A stretch of 64,000 nucleotides of DNA from Allolucifera butyrica (GCF_900476375.1 NZ_UPPP01000127.1:102451-166450); one strand, 5' to 3'. Shown: positions 8,822 to 16,461, counted from the first letter of the stretch. Notes: a model not told the origin generated them from the letters alone. Made by a program: numbers and translations.

Positions 8822-9265
8822 ATGCCAGTGACTCCTGATTTTCATGATGAATTGGAGATTTTTGTTTATAATAATTTAGCTTTTTTGATGAACCCGACTA
8901 ATGCCTCAAATGTCGTTGTTGCTAATACGACGACACCAATCACCCCAACTGCGCCTTTGCAACCGAGCACTCCACTTACTCCCAATACATCTATTGCGCC
9001 GGGCCCCACTGTTACTGTTGCTACCCCTGCGACACCTACTGTTGTAATCGATCCGAGTCTTTTACAGGCTTTGCAGTCTGCGGCATTAAATAATTTTGCA
9101 AATTTAGGACTACCGCGAGATATTCAACAGATAGCAACCAACTTTTTTGCCTATCTTCCTCCTATTGTCAGTCCTAACGCAACAACTACTACTACGACGA
9201 CAGCCACTACTGCGACTACTACTTCAACGATGGCTACTACTACTAGCACTACTACGATAGTCTAG
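8822..9265 (+). CDS. Thr/Pro-rich low-complexity protein of unknown function
   Basis: 147 residues not recognised as any family. A short N-terminus (VTPDFHDELEIFVYNNLAFL) leads into a Thr/Pro/Ala/Val region (residues about 35-80), a helical block (DPSLLQALQSAALNNFANLGLPRDIQQIATNFFAYLPP) and a C-terminal tail of about 30 residues that is nearly all Thr, Ala and Ser. No signal peptide. The ribosome site is weak (GGGAAGTGG). The composition recalls spore-surface or glycosylated surface proteins, but that is a guess. Codon use in the Thr tail varies (ACA/ACT/ACG), so it is not simply an expanded triplet repeat. An untranslated ORF remains possible. Confidence 0.5.
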   Translation: MPVTPDFHDELEIFVYNNLAFLMNPTNASNVVVANTTTPITPTAPLQPSTPLTPNTSIAPGPTVTVATPATPTVVIDPSLLQALQSAALNNFANLGLPRDIQQIATNFFAYLPPIVSPNATTTTTTTATTATTTSTMATTTSTTTIV

Positions 9266-9321
9266 GTTGTTTCATTGTTAACCGGGTGTCACGGGAGCAT
9301 TGTCACGGGCATTGTCTTACA

Positions 9322-9383
9322 GGGGACGGGGTTGTTGACAACAAGGAATTTACTATTAGATAGTTGTCACTCACCCCGTCACC
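9322..9383 (+). repeat. GGGGACGG dispersed repeat, copy A
   Basis: GGGGACGGGGTTGTTGACAA opens the copy, then AAGGAATTTACTATTAGA, then a closing TTGTCACTCACCCCGTC that is roughly the reverse complement of the opening. The same core with few changes occurs at 29231-29294. Upstream, TGTCACGGG appears twice (9288 and 9301), as at the other copies where a TGTC-AGGG unit precedes the core. It sits between two convergent genes. Confidence 0.75.
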
Positions 9384-9477
9384 TAGTCATTCATTTCAAT
9401 TTGAACTATTCTCACTGCATATTCCTTCAAATGGAATACATAATTCCGTATCGGGACAAAAAAATGTACCTCTTGTT

Positions 9478-10995
9478 TTAATACTGCCACTCATCCGCAT
9501 GAGCAATCCGGGATATACCAATAATTTGGCCGGATGAATTCAATGCATTTACCTGAAAATATGGACCAGCTGAATTAACATCAATATCTGTCTCAAATCC
9601 GGTACGAGGGGTGCTATTCACAACCACTGACAACCTATTAGGCCATGGCCCCGCTAGCACTTGCCAGGCGACAGTTTCAGTGGAACCATTCCATGAAGCA
9701 TAAACAATCGCCGCGTCTTCACATGTTTGATTTACAGCAATACTGGGTGGATAACACGGCAAACCTACCCATTTATTTTTAAACGCTCTATAAGACATGT
9801 TTTGATTAGGAAATCGCATATCATATAGAAAATTTAATGATGGATTTTTCTTAGTATTACCGGCATTTCCAAACTCAGAAAGATATGGGTTCTGTCCCCA
9901 GCCAACAAACTGATTTCCATTAGATAGTTTTTGGACATTTCCTTGACTTTCAACAATTAGATTTGGATTATGATAATATGTTCGATCGACATCGGCAGTC
10001 ATGTTTCGAAAATCGAGCTGAAGAATTAAACCATGCGCTGGACCCTCAGGCGGGGAGCTTGAAGAAGCACAACAAGCATCATCGAACAAACTTATCTTAT
10101 TTCCCGGTCTATGTCGTGCATCATGTTGCCAAGAAAATGTTGCGTTTGGACCAAAAGTAAAATCACTTTGCTTGCCACCAAGCTGCCAAATTATATTTCC
10201 CGTTTCTTTATCAATGTTATAAATGGCCCACATGTTACGCATGCTGATTAGGAGAGTATTATTTGGCCCCTCTTCAACTGAATTTACGTGGAAGCAGTCC
10301 CAAATATTATTAGAGCTTGTTGCAGATGATGCAGGCAACATTGAGCCGGCCGGGTCAACATGAGTAAGCACATTCCAGAAGAAAAGAAGCTGATCTGTTT
10401 GGAGATCGACTTCTTGAATGGAATAATTATCAAAATACCCATCTGCAGGACCTCCATAAGGTGTTAGGTCTGCCGGTACTTGTTTTACAGCGGTAAACAA
10501 AGCAGTATTCCGATTTGTAATAGTAAACTCGTGCACATCAGCAGTGAATCCTTTTTGGGCAGTAAGCTTTTTTATAAGTTTATAATTCTGATTCAGGATC
10601 AGGTAATAAGCACCTGGTTCAGGGTCTCCTGCTGGAAGATTAGGATTTGCAGACTGAGTTCCCGATATCGTTCCTTGCCACATGGTAAGAACGGGTTTTC
10701 CTTTGTAGGATTGCAGCCTAAAGTCCATATTTTGTTTAAATATACTATCAAGCGGTCTAAACCAAACTGGGTTACCAGTCTGATCCATGATCAGTGCGCC
10801 TGTTTGCCCAATCATAGTTGCCTCATACGAAGTATATGGTGCAACGAATAGTAAGCCGGAAGCGGTTCCTGGTCTATTCACATTAATAATAACCTTCATG
10901 GGATGTAAGTTAGGGGCCGAAACAAAGCTCCATACTTGTGAGCTTGAATTTTTTGTGGATGTGTGTGATGGTATTCTCGCTTTTTCCATTCCCAT
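9478..10995 (-). CDS. arylsulfotransferase (ASST) family protein
   Basis: About 505 residues of the bacterial aryl-sulfate sulfotransferase-like beta-propeller family. Signs are SGLLFVAPYTSYEATMIGQTGALIMDQTGNPVWFRPL, VHEFTITNRNTALFTA, the WDCFHVNSVEEGPNNTLLISMRNMWAIYNIDKETG segment containing the conserved His, and the HDARHRPGNKISLFDDA segment. True ASSTs transfer sulfate between phenols without PAPS via a histidine; many relatives are uncharacterised. ATG 10995 is preferred because AGGAG ends six bases upstream, whereas it abuts ATG 11001. No signal peptide is visible, although relatives are normally exported. It stands alone and faces the Thr-rich gene. Confidence 0.78.
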   Translation of the reverse strand: MGMEKARIPSHTSTKNSSSQVWSFVSAPNLHPMKVIINVNRPGTASGLLFVAPYTSYEATMIGQTGALIMDQTGNPVWFRPLDSIFKQNMDFRLQSYKGKPVLTMWQGTISGTQSANPNLPAGDPEPGAYYLILNQNYKLIKKLTAQKGFTADVHEFTITNRNTALFTAVKQVPADLTPYGGPADGYFDNYSIQEVDLQTDQLLFFWNVLTHVDPAGSMLPASSATSSNNIWDCFHVNSVEEGPNNTLLISMRNMWAIYNIDKETGNIIWQLGGKQSDFTFGPNATFSWQHDARHRPGNKISLFDDACCASSSSPPEGPAHGLILQLDFRNMTADVDRTYYHNPNLIVESQGNVQKLSNGNQFVGWGQNPYLSEFGNAGNTKKNPSLNFLYDMRFPNQNMSYRAFKNKWVGLPCYPPSIAVNQTCEDAAIVYASWNGSTETVAWQVLAGPWPNRLSVVVNSTPRTGFETDIDVNSAGPYFQVNALNSSGQIIGISRIAHADEWQY

Positions 10996-11428
10996 TATCA
11001 TCTCCTATTATGGATTGCGGCTGCAGGTTCTTCACGAGAATCGTATCGACAGGGTTGGCAGATGCCCCGTATATGATACTCATAGTTCTAACCATTTTTT
11101 AGTTTGCTAGAAATGATTTTATAGGGGATATATAGACTCCCTACCGTATTTCAGCCTGGTTATCTGATAGTATCCTATGTAAACTGAGATGGAAATGTTA
11201 CTAGCGAGCAAACCTGACAGCAAGGACTGAAGAGTACAAATGGAGTAGTTATCAAGTAATTTGTTAAATTTATGCAGAAAGAGGACGGAAAAGTGATGAG
11301 GATTTGGGGACGCGGTAGCTCACAAAAAATATCTCTCGCCGAAGTGAGAGTAGAATAAAAAGCAAAATGCCCTCTACCGAAGTAAAGGGTATTCTGCAAA
11401 AGGGTTACATAGCCTTATGCGCCAAGGA
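10996..11428. other. intergenic region between encapsulin and ASST genes
   Basis: Both flanking genes are on the minus strand. The half next to the encapsulin gene carries a strong minus-strand terminator (separate entry) and a second short stem CTCTCGCCGAAGTGAGAG. The half next to the ASST gene should contain its promoter, but I find no convincing -35/-10 pair. A 61-codon minus-strand reading frame at 10910-11095 is judged non-coding. Confidence 0.5.
11354..11397 (-). terminator. terminator of the encapsulin operon
   Basis: On the minus strand a roughly 16-bp stem (GCAGAATACCCTTTAC/GTAGAGGGCATTTTGC, one mismatch and two G-U pairs) capped by a TTCG tetraloop is followed by TTTTTATT. It lies about 30 bases after the encapsulin stop codon. 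Confidence 0.8.
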
Positions 11429-12853
11429 TTATATGGAGTAGTTGTGGTAAAATCCTACTTCCACATTTTCGAGGCAGGCAAGTGCGTCATCTGTCAAAAC
11501 TGCAGTAGAGAAGTATAGGGTAAATAGATAGGAAGCGAGTGCTTTATTATCAATACCCATCAAGCGCATTGATAAACTGGGCATGATTTCATCGGGTATA
11601 CCTAATTGGTGTAAGCCGATGACCCCTTGTTCCTTTTCTCCCAGCCTCATTAACAATATATTGGTCGTTCCGGCATTGCATTGACACTTTGATTTTCCAT
11701 TTACCAGCATTTTATTGCAAGGTACAATAGGAACGCCACGCCAGGTCAAAAAGGGCGATCCATGTATATTCACTGTAACGGGAGGAACGCCCCGTCTGGT
11801 ACATTCGCGGCCGAAGGCAGCTATGGCTTTGGGGTGTGCCAGGAATATAGCGGGCTTTTTCCAAATCCGCGCCAGGAGTTCATCCATATCGTCCGGTGTC
11901 GGCGGACCGTAGCGTGGCTGTAAGCGCATTGACGGGGCTACTGAGTGAAGCAGGCCGAATTCTTTATTATGAAGGAGTTCCCATTCCTGCTTTTCTTTCA
12001 TTGCTTCAATGGTTAGCCGTACCTGTTCTTCTAATTGGTTGATCGGGTCATTAAACAGGTCGGTGACGCGGGTGTGGACTTTGATCACAGTCTGAACGAG
12101 GCTTAGGGGGTATTCCCGCGGCTGCTCTACATAGTCTACAAAGGTTTCCGGAAGCTCACATTCGCCTTCGTGTCCCGCCTGGATGCTTATTTTGTGTTCG
12201 CCATGCTCGTTCGTTTTATTCCATTCGCTGCTACCCTGGCGATTTTGTTCCAGACATTTTCTCAATTCCGGACGGTTACTGAACAGGGTGTCAATTCTTT
12301 CCCGGTCCAGGGTTAACATGCTGCCGGCCGATAAAGCGGTGATGGTGGCGCTATAGGGTTTGTTCTCTAACAAGGCAAATTCGGAAAAGTAATCACCGCT
12401 GGATAATATACCTATCTGCAGTTTCTGCCCACGCTCGCCAAAAGTAGTTGCCTCTACAACACCTTTGGCGATAATGTGTAGCTTGTTTGCCGAATCCCCC
12501 TCGTTGACGATGACTTGATCTTTTTGATATTGTTCGATAATAAAACTATCAGCGAGCAGGGATAGTTCTTCATCGGTCGCCGCGTAAAACAGTGAAATCC
12601 GCCGTAATTGACCGGGTTCGACGAAGAACTGGCCGTCCTGCTCGTTGATACCGACTTTTCCCGTCTCCTTAAACAGAACCTTAATGCGATTGACCCGATA
12701 GGTTCCTGCAGTGACATTCACCCAGGGGAGAAACTGCAGAAGCCAACGGGGAGTAATTTCCTCCATCATAAGCAGGGATTTTGTAGTAGTTGCCAGATTT
12801 CTTGCAGCCTGAGTAGTCACGCTGTTATGGCTTCCTAGAAAATCATTATCCAT
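11429..12853 (-). CDS. family 2B-type encapsulin shell protein with cyclic-nucleotide-binding domain
   Basis: 474 residues. The N-terminal arm (about 15-60: ARNLATTTKSLL, EEITPRWLLQFLPWV, AGTYRVNRIK) matches the SrpI-type family 2 encapsulin start. Residues about 83-205 form a Crp-type cNMP-binding domain (ISLFYAATDEELSLLADSF, VNEGDSANKLHIIAKGVVE, SGDYFSEFALLENKPYSAT). After a linker, residues about 240-474 are the HK97-fold capsid part (NKEFGLLHSVAPSMRLQPRYG, IFLAHPKAIAAFGRECTRRG, LMGIDNKALASYLFTLYFS). Such proteins self-assemble into cages. The phosphate cassette has Pro166-Tyr167 where cAMP-binding proteins have Pro-Arg, so classical cAMP binding is doubtful. The ATG overlaps the desulfurase stop by 8 bases with its own GGAGG, implying coupled translation. 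Confidence 0.93.
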   Translation of the reverse strand: MDNDFLGSHNSVTTQAARNLATTTKSLLMMEEITPRWLLQFLPWVNVTAGTYRVNRIKVLFKETGKVGINEQDGQFFVEPGQLRRISLFYAATDEELSLLADSFIIEQYQKDQVIVNEGDSANKLHIIAKGVVEATTFGERGQKLQIGILSSGDYFSEFALLENKPYSATITALSAGSMLTLDRERIDTLFSNRPELRKCLEQNRQGSSEWNKTNEHGEHKISIQAGHEGECELPETFVDYVEQPREYPLSLVQTVIKVHTRVTDLFNDPINQLEEQVRLTIEAMKEKQEWELLHNKEFGLLHSVAPSMRLQPRYGPPTPDDMDELLARIWKKPAIFLAHPKAIAAFGRECTRRGVPPVTVNIHGSPFLTWRGVPIVPCNKMLVNGKSKCQCNAGTTNILLMRLGEKEQGVIGLHQLGIPDEIMPSLSMRLMGIDNKALASYLFTLYFSTAVLTDDALACLENVEVGFYHNYSI

Positions 12854-14219
12854 TCTTCAAACCTCCGTTATACAAGAATTTTTCGACCGCTAAAACCAGC
12901 TGGTCGATTTCGGCAAAGGTATTATATAAAGCCAGCGATGGCCGGATCGTGCTATCCAGGCCAAAATGGCGCAGTGACGGTTGGGCGCAATGGTGCCCTA
13001 CCCGCACAGCAATTCCCTGACGGTCAAGATATTCGGCGAGCCCTTCCGAGGAGACGCCCGGAATCACAAAAGACAAGACTCCGGCCTTTTGGGCGGCGGT
13101 GCCAACCTGGCGTAAACGGGGAATGGTGCTTAGCGCATTGCAGCCATATACCATCAGCTTTTGTTCGTATATTTCGATTGGCTTGGAACCGAGACGGGTA
13201 AGATAATCGGCGGCAGCCCCCAGTCCGACGGCGCCGGCAATATGACCGGTACCGGCCTCGAATTTATTTGGCAGCGAGTTATATGTGGTATGTTCAAAAG
13301 TAACTGTTTTGATCATATTGCCGCCCCCTTGCCACGGCGGCATGGATTCCAGCAACGATTTTTTTGCATATAAGACGCCAAGGCCTGTAGGGCCAAACAT
13401 CTTGTGACCGGAAAAAGCGTAAAAGTCTGCATTGAGATTACTGACGTCAACTTTAAAGTGCGGAATACCCTGTGCACCATCGACGAGCACCGGTACGCCC
13501 AGAGTGTGGGCCATGTCAATCATAACCTTGATTGGGACAACCGTTCCCAGAGAGTTGGATACATGGGAAATTGCTACCAGACGGGTTTTAGAACTCAGCA
13601 GCTTCGCATACTCATCCAGGATGATTTCGCCGCAATCGTTCAGCGGAATTACCTTTAGCAAGGCGCCTTTTTCCTCACACAACTGCTGCCAGGGCACAAT
13701 GTTCGCATGATGTTCAAGATTGCTGAGAATAATCTCGTCGCCCGGCCGGACCACCATGCGTCCGTAGCTTTGGGCGACAAGGTTGATGGCTTCCGTAGCT
13801 CCCCGGACGAAAATGATTTCCTCAGCGGAGTCCGCACCTATAAAGCGCCGGATTTTTTCCCGTGCTCCTTCATAGGCGTCGGTGGCGCGTTTAGCTAAAG
13901 TATGTGCTCCACGATGGACATTCGAATTGTCTTTAGCGTAAAAATCAGATACCGCCGTGATTACACATTGCGGCTTGTGGGTTGTCGCCGCATTATCCAG
14001 CCAGATGAGCGGTCGGCCGTTTATCATTTGCTGTAGTGCGGGAAAATCGCGACGGATGGACTGAATATCCCAGTTTGCTATTTTTAGCAGCTCTGGGTCA
14101 CCGCGATTGGCAGTAAGAAAATAGTAATTGTCGTGTTGAACATCCGTTAGCCCTGTACTTACTAAATCGGCATAAGTGCCTTGAAGCCTTGATGCCAAGT
14201 CTGTAGAAGAGATATTCAT
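12846..14219 (-). CDS. cysteine desulfurase, encapsulin cargo (SufS-like)
   Basis: 457 residues, a type II (SufS-class) PLP cysteine desulfurase releasing sulfur from cysteine. Visible are WLDNAATTHKP, HRGAHTLAKRATDAYEGAR, SNLEHHANIVPW, the PLP lysine in FSGHKMFGPTG and the catalytic Cys in RVGHHCAQPSLRHFG. About 50 residues precede the usual SufS start (MNISSTDLASRLQGTYADLV...); in family 2 encapsulins, extra disordered N-terminal sequence of the desulfurase directs loading, so this is the likely targeting tail. ATG 14219 is chosen because GGAGGTGG lies 8 bases upstream. The shell gene overlaps its 3' end. No SufU/SufBCD genes are adjacent, arguing for a dedicated sulfur role rather than Fe-S assembly. 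Confidence 0.93.
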   Translation of the reverse strand: MNISSTDLASRLQGTYADLVSTGLTDVQHDNYYFLTANRGDPELLKIANWDIQSIRRDFPALQQMINGRPLIWLDNAATTHKPQCVITAVSDFYAKDNSNVHRGAHTLAKRATDAYEGAREKIRRFIGADSAEEIIFVRGATEAINLVAQSYGRMVVRPGDEIILSNLEHHANIVPWQQLCEEKGALLKVIPLNDCGEIILDEYAKLLSSKTRLVAISHVSNSLGTVVPIKVMIDMAHTLGVPVLVDGAQGIPHFKVDVSNLNADFYAFSGHKMFGPTGLGVLYAKKSLLESMPPWQGGGNMIKTVTFEHTTYNSLPNKFEAGTGHIAGAVGLGAAADYLTRLGSKPIEIYEQKLMVYGCNALSTIPRLRQVGTAAQKAGVLSFVIPGVSSEGLAEYLDRQGIAVRVGHHCAQPSLRHFGLDSTIRPSLALYNTFAEIDQLVLAVEKFLYNGGLKNG

Positions 14220-14614
14220 GGAATAGACCACCTCCAATTGCTAGAGCTGGCCAGAAGGAATCTGTATAATGTATAGCTGGTTTTTCTCCTGGTAACTCTA
14301 CATTTCATAATATGAATCAGGCTGTTATTCGGTTCATGTTCTGTAACGGGAATCTACTGTGTACATCTTGGCAGACACCGCCCGTTTTTTTGATAACTCC
14401 GGGTATGTCTTTTGGCCCATACAGAGGGAACGGGATTAATGTGACATTTGCGTGTCGACAACCCCGTCCCCTTGACACTCCCCCTTGACACTCCTTGACA
14501 CTCGACACTCTTTGTTCTTTTCTAACTTTTTTGAAAACTATTATAGTTTGCAGGAGTAAAATGGAATTTGTAGTAGTTGAATAAGAGAAAATACTTTACT
14601 ACAAGGAGGCTATT
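14220..14614. other. intergenic region between divergent desulfurase and exported-protein genes
   Basis: Contains a TTCATA-a-TATGAA dyad at 14304-14316, about 90 bases upstream of the desulfurase start, an inverted copy of the GGGGACGG repeat (separate entry), and an AAACTAT-t-ATAGTTT dyad at 14535-14549 upstream of the exported-protein gene. Either dyad could be an operator. A 63-codon minus-strand frame across the repeat is not considered coding. Confidence 0.45.
14453..14510 (-). repeat. GGGGACGG dispersed repeat, copy B (inverted, with tandem leader units)
   Basis: Read on the minus strand, the copy starts with a stack of GAGTGTC/AAGG units (four TGTC motifs in about 35 bases) and runs into GGGGACGGGGTTGTCGACA. 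The downstream half of the element seen at 9.3 and 29.2 kb is absent or decayed. The leader stack corresponds to GAGTGTCCAGGG units in front of the 29.2 kb copy. Confidence 0.7.
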
Positions 14615-15289
14615 ATGAGAAAAATTATTTTAATAGTCATTATCCTCAGTTTTTCATTATGTTCAACGGCCTGGGCAAATACTACAAAGGTACTAGAACG
14701 GGATACTTTTTTACATCCTCAAGGTTGGATTGCCGGTTCTTTGAAATTTAAGGAAGGAACATCAGTAACGCTAAACGGTCAGGGTGAAGTAATATCTGGG
14801 ACGTTAAAGAACTATGAAGATTTACGGCCAGCATCAAATGGATTTTTTGCTTTTACTGGCTGGGGAACCGAACACCGACCAGAATGCATACATTTTAAAG
14901 GCGATACGTGCCAAATAGTGTTTAATGTTCAGGGTGATGTAGTATCCGGTCAAATCGGCGAAGATGCTGAATTTAGTATTTGGGATAACAATGAACCCTA
15001 TGTAACATTTAAGTATGCTACATATATCGAGTTTGATGAACATGGAAATGTTAAATCAGGAACCATAACAGAAGACACTGACTTTCGCCCCCTTGGTTGG
15101 CGAAATTATCTACCGAAGGGCGAAAAAGCCGGCTTCCTAAAATTTAAATCTGGTACTCAAGTATTTTTCGGTCCTGAGGGGCAGGTCTCCACAGGAACAA
15201 TCGCTGATAATTTAACAGTAAACGGAATAACATATCCGGCGGGTACTAAGCTGCAATTTAGTGAATCTGGTTATCCGCAAAAAATATGA
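14615..15289 (+). CDS. exported protein with beta-repeat units, unknown function
   Basis: 224 residues. A clean signal peptide (RKIILIVIILSFSLCSTAWA, cleavage after AWA) is followed by repeats built around an F-x-x-GT-x-V-x-x-x-x-x-G-x-V-x-SGT-I/L pattern: KFKEGTSVTLNGQGEVISGTL, CQIVFNVQGDVVSGQI, YIEFDEHGNVKSGTI, KFKSGTQVFFGPEGQVSTGTI, plus LRPASNGFF/FRPLGWRNY-type linkers. The spacing suggests a beta-hairpin or solenoid repeat protein outside the membrane, reminiscent of MORN-like repeats, but I do not recognise the family. AAGGAGG precedes the ATG. It is monocistronic and upstream of the IclR gene. Confidence 0.8.
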   Translation: MRKIILIVIILSFSLCSTAWANTTKVLERDTFLHPQGWIAGSLKFKEGTSVTLNGQGEVISGTLKNYEDLRPASNGFFAFTGWGTEHRPECIHFKGDTCQIVFNVQGDVVSGQIGEDAEFSIWDNNEPYVTFKYATYIEFDEHGNVKSGTITEDTDFRPLGWRNYLPKGEKAGFLKFKSGTQVFFGPEGQVSTGTIADNLTVNGITYPAGTKLQFSESGYPQKI

Positions 15290-15368
15290 AAGGAAACTGT
15301 CAAGGGTACGAGGTTAATGGCGTCTGTGTGTTGACAGCTACGTCCTCCTGGCACTTAGTACCACAAAC

Positions 15369-15397
15369 TTTACAATGAATATTTAATTAGATATAAT
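15369..15397 (+). promoter_or_regulatory. sigma-A promoter of the IclR gene, at the start codon
   Basis: TTTACA (15369-15374), exactly 17 bases, then a perfect TATAAT (15392-15397). The ATG of the regulator begins 7 bases after the -10, where transcription would start, so the mRNA would be leaderless. No Shine-Dalgarno sequence precedes that ATG. Confidence 0.75.
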
Positions 15398-15403
15398 GCA
15401 TAT

Positions 15404-16183
15404 ATGGATAGAATTAAATTACATAATCCAACTCTTAGAGTCTTAGACATTTTTGAGGCTGTATACAACAGTATAGATGGGCTTACTCTTGCTGAAATTT
15501 CGAGACGTACCGGCATTGCCAAGGGTACGTTGTACCCTATAGTTATGACACTTTTACATGAAGGATTTCTCCAGAATCTCGGTTCACGGATTGCAATTGG
15601 TAAAAACTGTTTTAAACTGGGATATGCTTACGTCCATTCCTTGAATTATTTGGATATTCTTAAGCCACACATGCGAGAAATTGTAGCCGCTTGCGACGAA
15701 ATATGCCAGCTTGGCATATTGGACGGAGGCGATGTACTCTATGTGGAGAAAACAGAACCGAATCAGGCAATACGGATTGAATCGTCTGCCGGAAAAACGA
15801 TTGCCGCATATGCAACGGCTCTCGGCAAATGTCTTCTTAGCGGGTTAAGCAATGATGAGACAGCTAAACTTTATCCAGGCGAATTTATAAAATATACGGC
15901 AAGAACTATACCCGATTTAAAAACTCTTTTACAGCAGCTTGAGACAGTAAGGGATAATGGATATGCTCATGAAATCGGCGAAACGAATATTGACATAGAG
16001 TGTCTGGCTGTTCCTATCAAAATTTCTGACAAAGTTCTGGCATCTATCAGCGTTAGTCTTCCTATATTTCGGTCTACGCCGGAAAAGACTGAAAAAATCT
16101 TAGATGTTTTGAAATTTCATGCCGAATTAATTGAAAAGGAATTTGCGCTGCTGCCAATGGAAGTAAAGCTGTTTTCCGACTGA
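15404..16183 (+). CDS. IclR family regulator of the fucose operon
   Basis: 259 residues. N-terminal winged helix (NPTLRVLDIFEAVYN, LTLAEISRRTGIAKGTLYPIVMTLLHEGFL) and the C-terminal IclR effector domain (LDGGDVLYVEKTEP, SSAGKTIAAYATALGKCLLSGL, GYAHEIGETNIDIECLAVPI). No Met or ribosome site gives a better start. The gene is followed by a terminator and then by the catabolic operon on the same strand. The Campylobacter jejuni fucose island also begins with an IclR gene, which supports a role as fucose-responsive regulator; the ligand is inferred. Confidence 0.9.
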   Translation: MDRIKLHNPTLRVLDIFEAVYNSIDGLTLAEISRRTGIAKGTLYPIVMTLLHEGFLQNLGSRIAIGKNCFKLGYAYVHSLNYLDILKPHMREIVAACDEICQLGILDGGDVLYVEKTEPNQAIRIESSAGKTIAAYATALGKCLLSGLSNDETAKLYPGEFIKYTARTIPDLKTLLQQLETVRDNGYAHEIGETNIDIECLAVPIKISDKVLASISVSLPIFRSTPEKTEKILDVLKFHAELIEKEFALLPMEVKLFSD

Positions 16184-16212
16184 AAATAATGAATAGTAAA
16201 AAGCGACGCTTG

Positions 16213-16246
16213 AAGTGCACCTCACATTCGGAGGTGCACTTTTTTC
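16213..16246 (+). terminator. terminator of the IclR gene
   Basis: An 11-bp perfect stem AAGTGCACCTC/GAGGTGCACTT with a 7-base loop and a run of T, 30 bases after the stop codon. Confidence 0.9.
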
Positions 16247-16262
16247 ATAGGATGCCACAGAC

Positions 16263-16314
16263 AAATACCTCGAATCACTAGGCTGTGAAAATAGCCTAGT
16301 GATTCGAGGTATTT
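16263..16314. repeat. 22-bp perfect inverted repeat, 8-base loop
   Basis: The arm beginning AAATACCTCGAATCACTAGG (16263-16284) is repeated in perfect reverse complement at 16293-16314 around GTGAAAAT. No T-run follows on either strand, so it is not an ordinary terminator. It lies between the IclR terminator and the operon promoter; it may be an operator, an RNA barrier or a small mobile remnant. Confidence 0.8.
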
Positions 16315-16361
16315 CATTTACGTTAAGTTATTTAATTGTTTTTCAACTTTTCATTAAATTC

Positions 16362-16390
16362 TTGACAATTTGTAATAAATTTGCTAGACT
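16362..16390 (+). promoter_or_regulatory. promoter of the fucose operon
   Basis: A perfect TTGACA (16362-16367), a 17-base spacer and TAGACT (16385-16390, 4 of 6 consensus) lie about 70 bases upstream of the first operon ATG. Confidence 0.65.
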
Positions 16391-16401
16391 TCAATATGGT
16401 A

Positions 16402-16433
16402 AGTATATACAAACATCGTTAGTATATACGAAC
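16402..16433. promoter_or_regulatory. paired AGTATATAC(A/G)AAC boxes, probable IclR operator
   Basis: Two copies of AGTATATACRAAC start 19 bases apart (16402 and 16421), each containing the palindrome GTATATAC. They lie just downstream of the -10 element, at or after the transcription start, where a bound repressor would block RNA polymerase. Confidence 0.65.
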
Positions 16434-16461
16434 AAATTTTAAGGGAGGAGGAGATGGTTAA

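Noticed and set aside
9170..9265. Threonine-coding tail as a simple triplet microsatellite or CRISPR-like repeat
   Set aside because: Codons ACA, ACT and ACG alternate irregularly and there are no spacer-repeat units of constant length.
10910..11095. 61-codon minus-strand frame (MVRTMSIIYGASANPVDT...) in front of the ASST-family gene, possibly its lost N-terminus after a frameshift
   Set aside because: It shows no signal peptide or family sequence, and the ASST gene has its own AGGAG and a start that fits the domain boundary.
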